Assembly: GCF_002735645.1 (NCBI RefSeq)
Contig: NZ_PDZG01000050.1
Coordinates: 1-33,739 of the forward strand
Source of the DNA: Iodobacter sp. BJB302
Lineage (GTDB): Bacteria; Pseudomonadota; Gammaproteobacteria; Burkholderiales; Chitinibacteraceae
Direction: 5' to 3'
DNA length: 33,739 bases
Of the stretch, positions 25,979 through 33,739 are shown in pieces. A model generated the notes under the pieces. It worked only from the letters and a program-made list of their open reading frames with translations. It did not search any database and was not told the origin of the DNA. Each line of letters opens with the position of its first letter. The stretch's first letter is position 1. A program made the translations under genes and the position numbers.

Positions 25979-28424
25979 TGACGACTGTGACTAAGCGAAT
26001 CAGCTCTGTAGCTCAAATCCACAATGCTGCCCTTCAGGCTTGTGAGCGGATTGCTCCAGCCTGGCCACTCGATCAGTCCATTGCCGTTAATCCATGGTGG
26101 AAAATGCGCGACCAATCGATGGATAAAATTGCAGCCAAATTGCAAGTGTTGGGTGGCGTTAACTTGTTGATGCCCAAGTCTTACTACCTCTCTCATTGGC
26201 AAACGACGATTAAGTCAGAGCATTTGAGCAAAGCAGCAGATGAAATGGGGGTAAACGCTTCAGAGCAAGCTCTGCTTGCTTTACTTGAGACCGCTGAGAC
26301 AGGCCGCCATTGGCTCAATATCTGCGATTTACTCGATGCAGAACCCATTCATGGGCACAAAATGCCATGGCGCGATGAGATCGTGCAACAAATCAGTCAG
26401 TTTACCGCCCTGTATTTTCAATATCCTGAGCAAATGCAGCATGGTGACGATGCCGACAACGGTTTATATCAAGCCTGGCTTGAGGTTATCCGGCAAGATC
26501 GGGGGATCGAAGTTTTAATGAGTGAAGCAGGTCTTAGCCATCGATTTGCTGCATTACCAGATCGGGCGGATCAATTATTTGCACAGGTGCATGACGTCCT
26601 GTTTGCGCATAGTGAAAAGGATGTTGTTTTTGTTGATTACTGCTACGCCCTGTTGATGGATGTGCATGGCTGGGCATCATGGCTGGCTTATGGAGCTTGG
26701 CAAGATGCCTTTGCAAGTAAAACGAATTCACTATTACTGCAATTGTTAGCTATTCGTATGGCTTGGGACTGGGCCGTGTGGCAACAGGTCCAAAACGGGA
26801 CCTGTTCAACAACAATCAACCGCGCTTTTGAGCTGCAAATCAAACAGCTTGGTGCGCTTGAGCACAATTGGCATGCCCAGCAGAAATTACTCTGGGTGTG
26901 GCAACGTGCGCTTGAATATAGTTATCAGCAGCCTTTGCAATCACAGTTGCTTAGTGCGGTTCCTCATAGTCAAACACAGCTGCAGTTACAAGCCATCTTC
27001 TGCATTGATGTGCGTTCAGAGCCGATGCGGCGTGCACTCGAAGCGCAAAGCGACGAAATTCAAACCATAGGTTTTGCTGGATTTTTTGGCTTACCTATCG
27101 AATATTCTGTAGCTGGGAGCAAGTACTCACGGCCGCAATTACCTGGCTTACTTAAACCCTCAATCCGGGCGGAGCAAAAAGGTTCTGCAAACTCACGCCA
27201 GGCTGTAGCCAATCAGATTAAGGGGCAGGTTGCAGGAAAACTGGCGGACGATGCTGCGTCGGCAATGTTTGGTTTAGTTGAGGCCAAAGGCTTATTCCGT
27301 GCCGTAAACTTGGTGAAGAAAACCTTCTTTCCTGCAAAAGCATCGCATAGCATAGCATCAATCAGATTGATCTGACAGGACCATGGCAATTGAGCCGTGA
27401 TGGTGAGTTATTGTCAGATATTGAGCTGGCAGGTTTAGCAGCAGGCATTTTACGTGCAATGGGCTTACACACCCGCTTCGCTCCAGTTGTGCTCCTCGTC
27501 GGGCATGGCAGCAGTTCAACTAACAATCCTCATGCTGCTGGCCTTGATTGTGGCGCTTGCGGAGGCCAAACAGGTGAAGTGAACGTTAAAGTACTTGCAC
27601 AAATACTTAATAAAAAAGAAATACGGGATGAATTAAACCAGCTCGGGATCGTGATTCCAGTACAAACTCAATTTGTAGCTGCTCTGCATAATACAACCAC
27701 AGACGAATTGCTTTGTTTTGATGTGGAGGGTAAACCAGCGTGGCAAAACCACTTGCAAGCGGCAGCCTTATACGCCCAAAAAGAGCGTGCATTGAGTGTC
27801 GGCATCGAAACAGAAAGCGCTACTGAACGAGCGCGTTTATTTCAGCAGCGCACCAGAGATTGGGCTCAGCTCAGGCCTGAGTGGGGTTTGGCAAATAATG
27901 CGTCTTTCATCGTTGCGCCCCGCAATTTAACCCGGAATCTTGATTTAGCCGGACGCAGCTTTTTGCATGACTACCAATGGCGGCAAGATCCCGGATTTGA
28001 AGTGCTTGAGTTGATTATGACCGCCCCTATGGTCGTAACTAACTGGATCAACCTGCAGTATTACGCCTCGGTTACCGACAACGTGAAATACGGCAGTGGC
28101 AACAAATTGTTGCACAACGTCGTCGGTGGCAATTACGGTGTATTTGAGGGGAATTGCGGCGACTTGCGCGTCGGCTTGTCTATGCAATCAATCCATGATG
28201 GTCAAGACTGGCGTCACCATCCTCTGCGCTTAAGTGTCTATATTGCCGCACCGCGTGAGGCGATGACAGCCATGATTTCGATGCATCAAACCGTGGCTGA
28301 TTTGATCGGAAACAAATGGCTGTACTTGTTCCAATGGGATGTTGAGCAACAACAAATCTGGCAATACTCAGCTGATCAATGGCAATTGGTACAAACGGCG
28401 AAGGTGGCTGAATGCACACTTTAA
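25975..28424 (+). pseudogene. dabA: DabA (DUF2309/UPF0753) split by a 5-bp frameshift
   Basis: DabA is the carbonic-anhydrase-like zinc subunit of the DAB bicarbonate pump. The first frame (25975-27375, 466 codons) begins MMTTVTKRISSVAQIHNAAL and carries FCIDVRSEPMRRALE with the zinc ligands C343 and D345. The second frame (about 27351-28424) carries HGSSSTNNPHAAGLDCGACGG with H509 and C524 in repaired numbering. The spacing C-x-D and H-x14-C matches the ligands known for Halothiobacillus DabA. The break is a duplicated CATAG at 27346-27355: with one copy removed, the frame reads on without a stop through SHSINQIDLTGPWQLSRDG to give 814 residues, a normal length. Neither fragment alone holds all four ligands. 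It is either a fresh lesion, a slippage switch, or a sequencing error. The start overlaps the dabB stop, with GGAG 7 bases upstream. Confidence 0.88.
27346..27355 (+). repeat. CATAG tandem duplication that breaks the dabA frame
   Basis: CATAGCATAG followed by a partial third copy (CAT). Removal of one 5-bp unit restores the dabA frame exactly; as written, the frame ends at TGA 27373-27375. Confidence 0.88.
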
Positions 28425-29332
28425 GCAACCTTCAGCAGCTTGAAGCAGAGGCTATCCACATTATGCGTGAGGTTGCCGCTAGCTTTGAAATGCCCTGCAT
28501 GTTTTATTCAATCGGCAAAGATTCCACCGTAATGCTGTACTTGGCAAAAAAGGCATTTGCACCCGGGCGAGTGCCTTTTACCCTGCTGCATATTGACACC
28601 ACATGGGAGTTTGCCGAGATGGCAAAATTCCGCGATGAACTGGTAAGAGAGAATCAATTAGATCTTGAGGTATATATCAACCATGACGCTTTGGCTCAAG
28701 GTGTGCACCCAGTGGAATCCGGCTCGGTAAAGTACAACGATTTGATGAAAACACAAGCCTTAAAGCATGCGCTAAAAATACATCAATTCGATGCTGCATT
28801 GGGCGGAGCAAGGCGGGACGAAGAAAAATCCCGGGCTAAAGAGAGAGTTTTCTCGGTACGTGATGCTCATCAGGTATGGGACCCAAAGAACCAGCGGCCT
28901 GAGTTGTGGCAGCTTTATAACTCGCAAATCAATCCAGGCGAATCAGTGCGGATCTTTCCGTTATCGAACTGGACTGAGCTCGATATCTGGCACTACATCC
29001 TGAAAGAGAATATCGAACTGGTATCGATGTACTTTGCCAAACCAAGGCTGACTTGGATAAGTGATGACGCTGGACAGCCATTTATTCTTGATGATGAGCG
29101 CATGCGCTCCTATTTGAGCGAAACCGAACGAAACAGCATCAAGTATCGCTCTGTGCGTTGCCGTACGCTTGGCTGCTATCCACAAACGGGTGCGGTACTG
29201 AGTACAGCAACCCGGGTTCAGGACATTATTGCTGAATTGCTCGTGAGCAAATCCAGTGAGCGCGAGGGCCGTATGCTCGATAAAGATCAAGTCGGCTCAA
29301 TGGAAAAGAAAAAAATGGAGGGGTATTTCTAA
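28412..29332 (+). CDS. cysD: CysD, sulfate adenylyltransferase small subunit (PP-loop ATP pyrophosphatase family)
   Basis: 306 residues, full length. It has the PP-loop [11 protein letters not shown] (about 31-41), [71 protein letters not shown] and the C-terminal [11 protein letters not shown], all typical of CysD. With the GTPase CysN it makes adenosine phosphosulfate from sulfate and ATP. Here no cysN follows, which is unusual; cysN may be elsewhere or this copy may do something else. The ATG lies inside the end of dabA (13-base overlap), with AAGGTGG just upstream, so translation is probably tied to dabA. If ribosomes stop at the dabA frameshift, this coupling would be weakened. Confidence 0.93.
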   Translation: MHTLSNLQQLEAEAIHIMREVAASFEMPCMFYSIGKDSTVMLYLAKKAFAPGRVPFTLLHIDTTWEFAEMAKFRDELVRENQLDLEVYINHDALAQGVHPVESGSVKYNDLMKTQALKHALKIHQFDAALGGARRDEEKSRAKERVFSVRDAHQVWDPKNQRPELWQLYNSQINPGESVRIFPLSNWTELDIWHYILKENIELVSMYFAKPRLTWISDDAGQPFILDDERMRSYLSETERNSIKYRSVRCRTLGCYPQTGAVLSTATRVQDIIAELLVSKSSEREGRMLDKDQVGSMEKKKMEGYF

Positions 29333-29375
29333 ATGAGGGTATTTTTAATTACACAACGGAGGAGCAAGCTTTAGC

Positions 29376-30218
29376 ATGTCACTCAGTAGATATGACGGGC
29401 GGCTAGTGATTGTGGCTAGCCGTCACGATAAAGCGGCAGCAATTACGCGACCGATGGCAAAATTGCTGGGGGTTCGTCTATGGAGCCCTCCTGATCTGGA
29501 TACCGATCAATTCGGTACATTCAGTGGTGATGTTGCTCGCCCCGGTACGCCAGTTGAAATGCTGCATGCCAAAATAGCCTTGTGCCGCAGCGTTTTGCCC
29601 AATCCCATTATGGTGGCAAGTGAAGGATCCTATGCCCAGCATCCGCTTTTTCGATGCGTCGCTTTAGCGCATGAATGGATGATTTGGGATGATGCGGCCA
29701 ACGGCTTCCAGCTAATTGAGCATAAAGCGGCTATCACCCCGCATTACTATGCCGCCATGTTAGAAAATGTGGCTGAGCTTGAATTACTGCTACAGCGCTG
29801 TGGCTGGCCGAAACTCGCCGTTACAGTACATCCGGCTGATTTGAATTTGCCCAGCTATAAGGGGTTGCAAACAGGAGCTGACATTCAAGCCGCAATTGAG
29901 ACCTTACAAGCGGCAGGCGCTAAAAAAATCCAAATTGCAACAGACATGCGCGCCAATTTACACCCTTATCGACAGCGCACAATCAGACATCTGGCAGCAA
30001 AACTAGCGAGACGAGTGCGAACGGCTTGTCCACAATGCCATCAATTTGGCTTTGGGCAACGGCACACTGAGTCTGGTTTAGAATGCGCGGACTGCCGAAC
30101 GCCGAGTAATCAGCTCAAAGCGATATGTCGGCGTTGTGAGTTCTGTGACTACAGAAAGTACACATGGCGCGCAGCCGGACAAGCCGATCCATTTTACTGC
30201 CCATATTGCAATCCTTAG
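29376..30218 (+). CDS. DUF6671 family protein with C-terminal zinc ribbons
   Basis: 280 residues. The N-terminal part matches what I recall of DUF6671: VIVASRHDKAAAITRPMAKLLGVRLW, DTDQFGTFSGDVARPGTPVEML, VASEGSYAQHPL, then VTVHPADLN. The C-terminal 65 residues carry cysteine pairs typical of two zinc ribbons: CPQC with CADC, and CRRCEFC with CPYC. No catalytic function is known to me. It follows cysD by 43 bp; the GGAGGAG ribosome-binding site lies 12 bases before the ATG, rather far. It is the last gene of the dab-cysD chain and ends just inside the right 29-bp direct repeat. The zinc-binding tail next to a zinc-dependent bicarbonate pump may be meaningful, but that is inference. Confidence 0.75.
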   Translation: MSLSRYDGRLVIVASRHDKAAAITRPMAKLLGVRLWSPPDLDTDQFGTFSGDVARPGTPVEMLHAKIALCRSVLPNPIMVASEGSYAQHPLFRCVALAHEWMIWDDAANGFQLIEHKAAITPHYYAAMLENVAELELLLQRCGWPKLAVTVHPADLNLPSYKGLQTGADIQAAIETLQAAGAKKIQIATDMRANLHPYRQRTIRHLAAKLARRVRTACPQCHQFGFGQRHTESGLECADCRTPSNQLKAICRRCEFCDYRKYTWRAAGQADPFYCPYCNP

Positions 30219-30241
30219 CTTCTATACGTTCACCATCAAAT

Positions 30242-30270
30242 AGCGGCCTTCAACATTTTTGCACTACTCC
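30242..30270 (+). repeat. Right copy of the 29-bp direct repeat
   Basis: Matches 23365-23393 at 26 of 29 positions in the same orientation. It starts 23 bp after the DUF6671 stop. Together the pair encloses lysR, dabB, dabA, cysD and DUF6671. Confidence 0.8.
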
Positions 30271-30353
30271 ATGACCGTTTGGACTAGTGCAAATTTGAAA
30301 TGCCTACAACTCATACACATTAAACAACTTCTCTCTCCCTGAGGAAATCGTGT

Positions 30354-30806
30354 TCACGATGACTGCGGTGAATGACTCGCCTTTTGGCTTTGAAGTTGTT
30401 GATAGACGCTTAAACGATCCGTTATCTGCCAGTGCCCGCTAATTCTGTCATTCTCAAAAAAGTACGCTGTCGCCCCCGACATGGTGACTTCTGCCCCTGT
30501 AGCCGGAAAACCAGGAATATCGCCCTTATGAGTTGCAGACCATAGCCAGGTCAGTACAACCGCGTTGCCATCAGCAAATAGCCCTTTAATTACAAAAGAC
30601 TGGTCAGGAAATGGAGTGCGAAGTGTTCTAACACGTTCCTTATAAGCTGCAAGGTCGAGCTGCTGACCTTCCCATGCGTCGCCAGGGTCATGGTGGATCT
30701 TATATTCCGGCGCGATGTATTTATCGGCGGCTTCCGCATTACCTTCACTCCATACTTCACGAATAAACTCGGTGAGTATCTCTTTTAAATTGCAAGCAAC
30801 TGCCAT
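30354..30806 (-). CDS. SnoaL-like / ester cyclase family protein (NTF2 fold)
   Basis: 150 residues. An NTF2-like domain with the SnoaL/ester-cyclase pattern: VREVW-type start (FIREVWSEGNAEAADKYIAPEYKIHHD), AYKERVRTLRTPFPDQSFVIKGLFADGNAVVLTWLWSATHKGD, GFPATGAEVTMSGATAYFFENDRISGHWQITDRLSVYQQL. The family includes polyketide cyclases and many small proteins of unknown role, so no substrate is proposed. AAGGAG lies 9 bases before the ATG. It is 31 bp downstream of the truncated transporter gene on the same strand. Confidence 0.85.
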   Translation of the reverse strand: MAVACNLKEILTEFIREVWSEGNAEAADKYIAPEYKIHHDPGDAWEGQQLDLAAYKERVRTLRTPFPDQSFVIKGLFADGNAVVLTWLWSATHKGDIPGFPATGAEVTMSGATAYFFENDRISGHWQITDRLSVYQQLQSQKASHSPQSS

Positions 30807-30837
30807 ATTGATGAACTCCTTCCATCGTTTAATAGGG

Positions 30838-31653
30838 TTAGACGGAAACCTTGCTTCGTAATCCCGGAAAAGGCCAGTCGCGTTGGTGGGCCGCGATAGC
30901 CAGTAAAATCAAACCAATACCAAGTACCTGAGCGCCCCCAAAAACCACATGAAACACCAATATATCCACTGCGATTGCCACTAAGGGATAGATGAAAGAC
31001 AAAGCAGCAATGCGCTGTGCACTCAGGCGCTGAAACGCGGCGTACATCAGGTTGTACATTAATCCTGTATGCACCACCCCCAAGGTCAGTAGTGAAGCCC
31101 AGGTGGTGGGCGTGAAACTTGCGATTGAAAAATCAGTCCACGGTGCCAGTAAAGGCACTCCCAATAAAAGTTGCAGACCCGCAATTTGGGCTGGGGCTAT
31201 GCCCCTGAGTTTACGGGTAGTTAATGTGGCAACCGAGTATAGAAAAGCAGCAACAAGGGCCATCGCTACGCCCTGAAGCATCCCCTCCTTCAAATGACCT
31301 CCCCATTGCACGCCCGCAGTCAGTGCCACTCCCAGCAAAGCCAAGACAAGCCATGGTATTTTGTGCCGTTGCAGTGGTTCCCCCTGTACCAGCGTGGCGA
31401 GCAAGATTAAGAAAAACGGCTGCACGTGGTACACCACAGTAGAAACGGCAATGCCACTTAAGCGGTAACTAGAAAATAAAAGCAGCCAATTCATGATCAA
31501 GGCCATCGCCCCCACCAGCAGCCAAGCCACTGCCTTGCCGTCCATGGGCTTCCATCCCCGCTGCAGACTTAACCATGCAAGCAGTGCGATGGCACCAAGT
31601 AAGCAGCGAAACCACTGACAAAAACGCGACCAGAGGAAGTAGCCCCACTTCAA
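30838..31653 (-). pseudogene. EamA/DMT-superfamily transporter, 5-prime truncated
   Basis: The frame gives about 271 residues from a TTG; members of the family are usually 285-300. The recognisable sequence begins in the second helix (FCQWFRCLLGAIALLAWL) and continues through the two EamA repeats (LFSSYRLSGIAVSTVVYHVQPFFLILLATLVQGEPLQRHK, then MYNLMYAAFQRLSAQRIAALSFIYPLVAIAVDILVF). The first membrane helix and a normal start are missing, and an in-frame TGA lies 7 codons upstream of the TTG. The lost end falls at the same point where a LysR remnant on the plus strand begins, so one deletion probably removed both starts and the shared promoter. Expression would need a foreign promoter. Confidence 0.7.
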
Positions 31654-31655
31654 GG

Positions 31656-31940
31656 CAAGGTTCAGTACAGGTCAAAATCACCAGCCGAGCGACAGCCAAC
31701 AATAGTGCGGCCATTATGGCGATGGTGCAGGCCCATGGTGGCATTGGGCTGGTGCCTGATTTCAGTGCACAAGCAGCACTGGCAAGCGGTACGGTCCAGC
31801 ATGTGTTGCCCACTTGGGTGATGGGCGAACCCTATACTGGCACAGTCTATGCGGTGTATACCGCGGGGCCGCATTTGCCTTTGAAAACACGTGCCTTGAT
31901 TGATTACCTGGCAGACAACACCCTGAGGCATCTGAAGTAG
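31656..31940 (+). pseudogene. LysR-family regulator remnant, C-terminal part only
   Basis: About 95 codons ending at TAG 31938-31940. They encode the last part of a LysR substrate-binding domain: VKITSRATANNSAAIMAMVQ, then GGIGLVPDFSAQAALASG, HVLPTWVMGEPYTGTVYAVY and LPLKTRALIDYLAD. The helix-turn-helix and the first half of the effector domain are absent. The frame continues leftward into sequence that is really the antisense of the transporter gene, confirming a fusion point. It was probably the divergent regulator of the DMT gene. Confidence 0.82.
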
Positions 31941-31995
31941 ATATATGTTATCAACATACGATTCAAACAATAGCACGGCACTCCAGCACCACCCA

Positions 31996-32123
31996 TTACC
32001 AGGTATCCAAGTGATTAGCCCAGTCTTGCGCCATCTTCCTGCGCTCATCCAGATAGGTCGCATGGTTATATGTTCGACGTTATTGGGTTCGGCATGTGCT
32101 AACTGTGCTTCAATAGCATCCGC
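31996..32123 (-). pseudogene. P4-type tyrosine integrase, C-terminal remnant with a frameshift
   Basis: On the minus strand ADAIEAQLAHAEPNNV is read in one frame and YNHATYLDERRKMAQDW, then ANHLDTW and TAA (31996-31998), in another. Together they match the conserved C-terminal end of P4-family integrases (IE-QLAH-x-x-x-NxVR-x-YN-x-A-x-YL-ERR-x-M-Q-WADYLD). Restoring one C (GTC CGA) at about 32079 would join the frames. An in-frame TGA lies just upstream, and the catalytic core is missing. It cannot be active; it marks a former integrative element beside ychF. Confidence 0.75.
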
Positions 32124-32191
32124 TCATATACACCTCTGTATTCACCTTAATAGCGTCAGCAGGTGCATCAAAGTGCAACACCAAAAAACAG

Positions 32192-32217
32192 AAAAGCCCT
32201 GATTTATCAGGGCTTTT
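32192..32217. terminator. Rho-independent terminator after ychF
   Basis: A perfect 11-bp stem AAAAGCCCTGA / TCAGGGCTTTT with loop TTTA. On the minus strand it lies about 60 bp past the ychF stop and is followed by TTTTCTGTTTTTT. It could also act on the plus strand. Confidence 0.88.
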
Positions 32218-32275
32218 ACATATTTTCACGCTAAAAATGCAACTGCATTAAACTGCGTGAAACAGGTCTATCAAT

Positions 32276-33367
32276 TTAAACATTAAACAAGAAATTCAAT
32301 ACATCGCCATCTTTCACTACGTATTCCTTACCCTCTGCACGCATCTTGCCTGCTTCTTTAGCGCCTTGTTCACCCTTGTACTGGATAAAATCATCAAAAG
32401 AGATGGTCTGGGCGCGGATGAAGCCGCGTTCGAAGTCGGTGTGGATCACGCCAGCGGCTTGCGGGCCGGTGTCGCCTTTGTGGATGGTCCACGCGCGTAC
32501 TTCTTTTACGCCAGCAGTAAAGTAGGTTTGCAGGCCGAGTAAATCGTAGCCAACGCGAATCAGGCGGTTCAGGCCTGGCTCTTCAAGGCCCAGCTCGGCG
32601 AGGAATTCTTGCTTGTCGGCGTCATCCAGCTCAGCGATTTCAGCTTCGATAGCAGCGCATACAGCCACAACCGGCGCACCTTCGGCATTGGCGTGGGCCA
32701 CCAAACGATCAAGCAGCGGGTTGTTCTGGAAACCATCTTCGGCCACATTGGCCACGTACATGGCGGGCTTGATGGTCATCAGGCACAGGGATTTGATGGC
32801 GAGTTTTTCATCGTCAGACAGGCCGGCAGAGCGGGCTGGCTTGCCTTCATTCAGTATAGGCAGCAGTTTTTCCAGTACGGCCACCATCTGGATGGCTTCT
32901 TTATCACCAGCACGGGCTTTTTTGCTGTCGCGGGTGAATACTTTTTCTGCTGTGGCCATATCAGCCAGTGCCAGCTCGATACCGATGGTTTCGATATCGG
33001 CGATGGGGTCTACTTTGCCGTTAACGTGAATGACGTTATCGTCTTCAAAACAGCGCACCACGTTCACAATAGCGTCGGTTTCACGGATATTGGCCAGGAA
33101 CTTGTTGCCCAGGCCTTCACCTTTGGAGGCGCCCGCCACCAAACCAGCAATATCCACAAATTCGACGATCGCCGATTGAATTTTTTGTGGTTTAACAATT
33201 TCAGATAACTGAGCAAGGCGCGCATCCGGCACTTCTACGATGCCAACGTTTGGCTCGATAGTGCAAAAAGGATAGTTTTCAGCCGCAATACCGGCCTTGG
33301 TCAGTGCATTAAACAGGGTCGATTTACCGACGTTAGGCAGGCCAACGATGCCGCATTTGAGACTCAT
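32276..33367 (-). CDS. ychF: Ribosome-binding ATPase YchF (OBG-like)
   Basis: 363 residues from the ATG at 33367 ([23 protein letters not shown]), with AAAGGA 4 bases upstream; two in-frame starts further upstream lack a site. Walker [10 protein letters not shown], the G2/G3 region [19 protein letters not shown] and [27 protein letters not shown] are intact. The C-terminal TGS domain holds [42 protein letters not shown] and ends in [10 protein letters not shown]. It hydrolyses ATP rather than GTP and binds ribosomes, with a role in stress and redox responses. Its frequent upstream neighbour pth is not seen in the remaining 370 bp. Confidence 0.97.
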   Translation of the reverse strand: MSLKCGIVGLPNVGKSTLFNALTKAGIAAENYPFCTIEPNVGIVEVPDARLAQLSEIVKPQKIQSAIVEFVDIAGLVAGASKGEGLGNKFLANIRETDAIVNVVRCFEDDNVIHVNGKVDPIADIETIGIELALADMATAEKVFTRDSKKARAGDKEAIQMVAVLEKLLPILNEGKPARSAGLSDDEKLAIKSLCLMTIKPAMYVANVAEDGFQNNPLLDRLVAHANAEGAPVVAVCAAIEAEIAELDDADKQEFLAELGLEEPGLNRLIRVGYDLLGLQTYFTAGVKEVRAWTIHKGDTGPQAAGVIHTDFERGFIRAQTISFDDFIQYKGEQGAKEAGKMRAEGKEYVVKDGDVLNFLFNV

Positions 33368-33739
33368 ATCATCCTTTCGCCGCAAATCGCGGCCAACATA
33401 TACTTAAAAGCGGGATTTTACCCGATTGTGAACGCCGCCGCTTCCACCCTGCACAAATCCCGTCGTCAAATGGCGGGTGAATTGCTCGTGTTAAGTGGGG
33501 AAACCCAGGTCTTGAACCACTTCGACCCCAGAGGACACGGAGTTTCACGGAGAAAAACGAGGCTTATTTATAAAATTGCACCAAGCTAATTCAAAGGCAA
33601 ATCCCCCTCAATCCCAATGCTGTTCACTTTATGATTTTTATTCCCCAGTTATGCCGTTGATTAAGAATTTCCGTGCCTTTTCTACTTGCAAAATGCTTAG
33701 TTCGTCGTTTCACAACCCGCGGATTACTGCGTCCTGTTG
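33368..33739. other. Intergenic region upstream of ychF, no gene recognised
   Basis: 372 bp without a convincing frame. It holds the ychF leader, a short CGGG/CCCG hairpin near 33410 and a purine-rich tract with a CACGGAG repeat (33513-33562). The rest, to the window edge, shows nothing I can name. Confidence 0.5.
33513..33562 (+). repeat. Probable dispersed intergenic repeat with CACGGAG units
   Basis: The tract contains CACGGAG twice at a 10-base period (33536, 33546) within GAGGACACGGAGTTTCACGG. Such GACACGGAG/CACAGAG tracts recur between genes in many bacterial genomes. That this one is dispersed in this genome is inference; only one copy is in the window. Confidence 0.4.

Noticed and set aside
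31662-32063. 133-codon minus-strand frame over the LysR remnant
   Set aside because: It is antisense to the LysR fragment and out of frame with the integrase remnant it overlaps; no domain was seen.

Overview
The window reads as a chromosomal segment of a betaproteobacterium, most likely of the order Neisseriales (Iodobacter/Chromobacterium/Chitinibacter-like). This is inferred from gene content and protein style (thrB beside a DUF2782 gene and polA, a hemC-hemD-hemX-hemY chain behind a FimV-like gene). No rRNA or tRNA is present to fix the taxonomy.

Layout. (1) Positions 1-7112, all minus strand: a large-adhesin secretion locus. A LapB-type ABC exporter, a LapC/HlyD-type membrane fusion protein and a LuxR-type regulator are translationally coupled. 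After a terminator follows the N-terminal 917 codons of a giant LapA-type adhesin. That protein has a retention module, an intact TAAG site of the kind cut by LapG, three 108-residue cadherin-like repeats, and 118-residue Calx-beta-like repeats that run off the window edge. (2) 7233-9886, minus: DUF2782 secreted protein, homoserine kinase and an FAD-linked D-2-hydroxyacid dehydrogenase-like enzyme. (3) 10249-19142, plus: polA, a FimV-like hub protein and the overlapping hemCDXY chain, closed by a bidirectional terminator. (4) 19213-22583, minus: a newly read 52-residue small ORF, sixA, ppk1 and yggX. (5) 22584-32275: an accessory region with many traces of past mobility. (6) 32276-33367, minus: ychF.

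The accessory region is the most interesting part. A LysR (NhaR-like) gene diverges from a four-gene chain dabB-dabA-cysD-DUF6671. DabA/DabB form a bicarbonate (DIC) accumulation system; an adjoining CysD without CysN and a zinc-ribbon DUF6671 protein are unexpected company. dabA is broken by a 5-bp tandem duplication (CATAG) that separates the two halves of its zinc site; removing one copy restores a continuous 814-residue protein. The block is bracketed by imperfect 29-bp direct repeats (23365 and 30242). Near the left repeat lies a perfect 19-bp inverted repeat. To the right are a DMT transporter gene and a LysR gene that have both lost their N-termini at one junction, and a frameshifted C-terminal scrap of a P4-type integrase not recorded by simple ORF calling.

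The core genes need no special explanation. The candidates for new biology are the dab-cysD-DUF6671 cassette and its possible on/off switch, the synonymous divergence inside the adhesin repeats, and the small ORF beside hemY.
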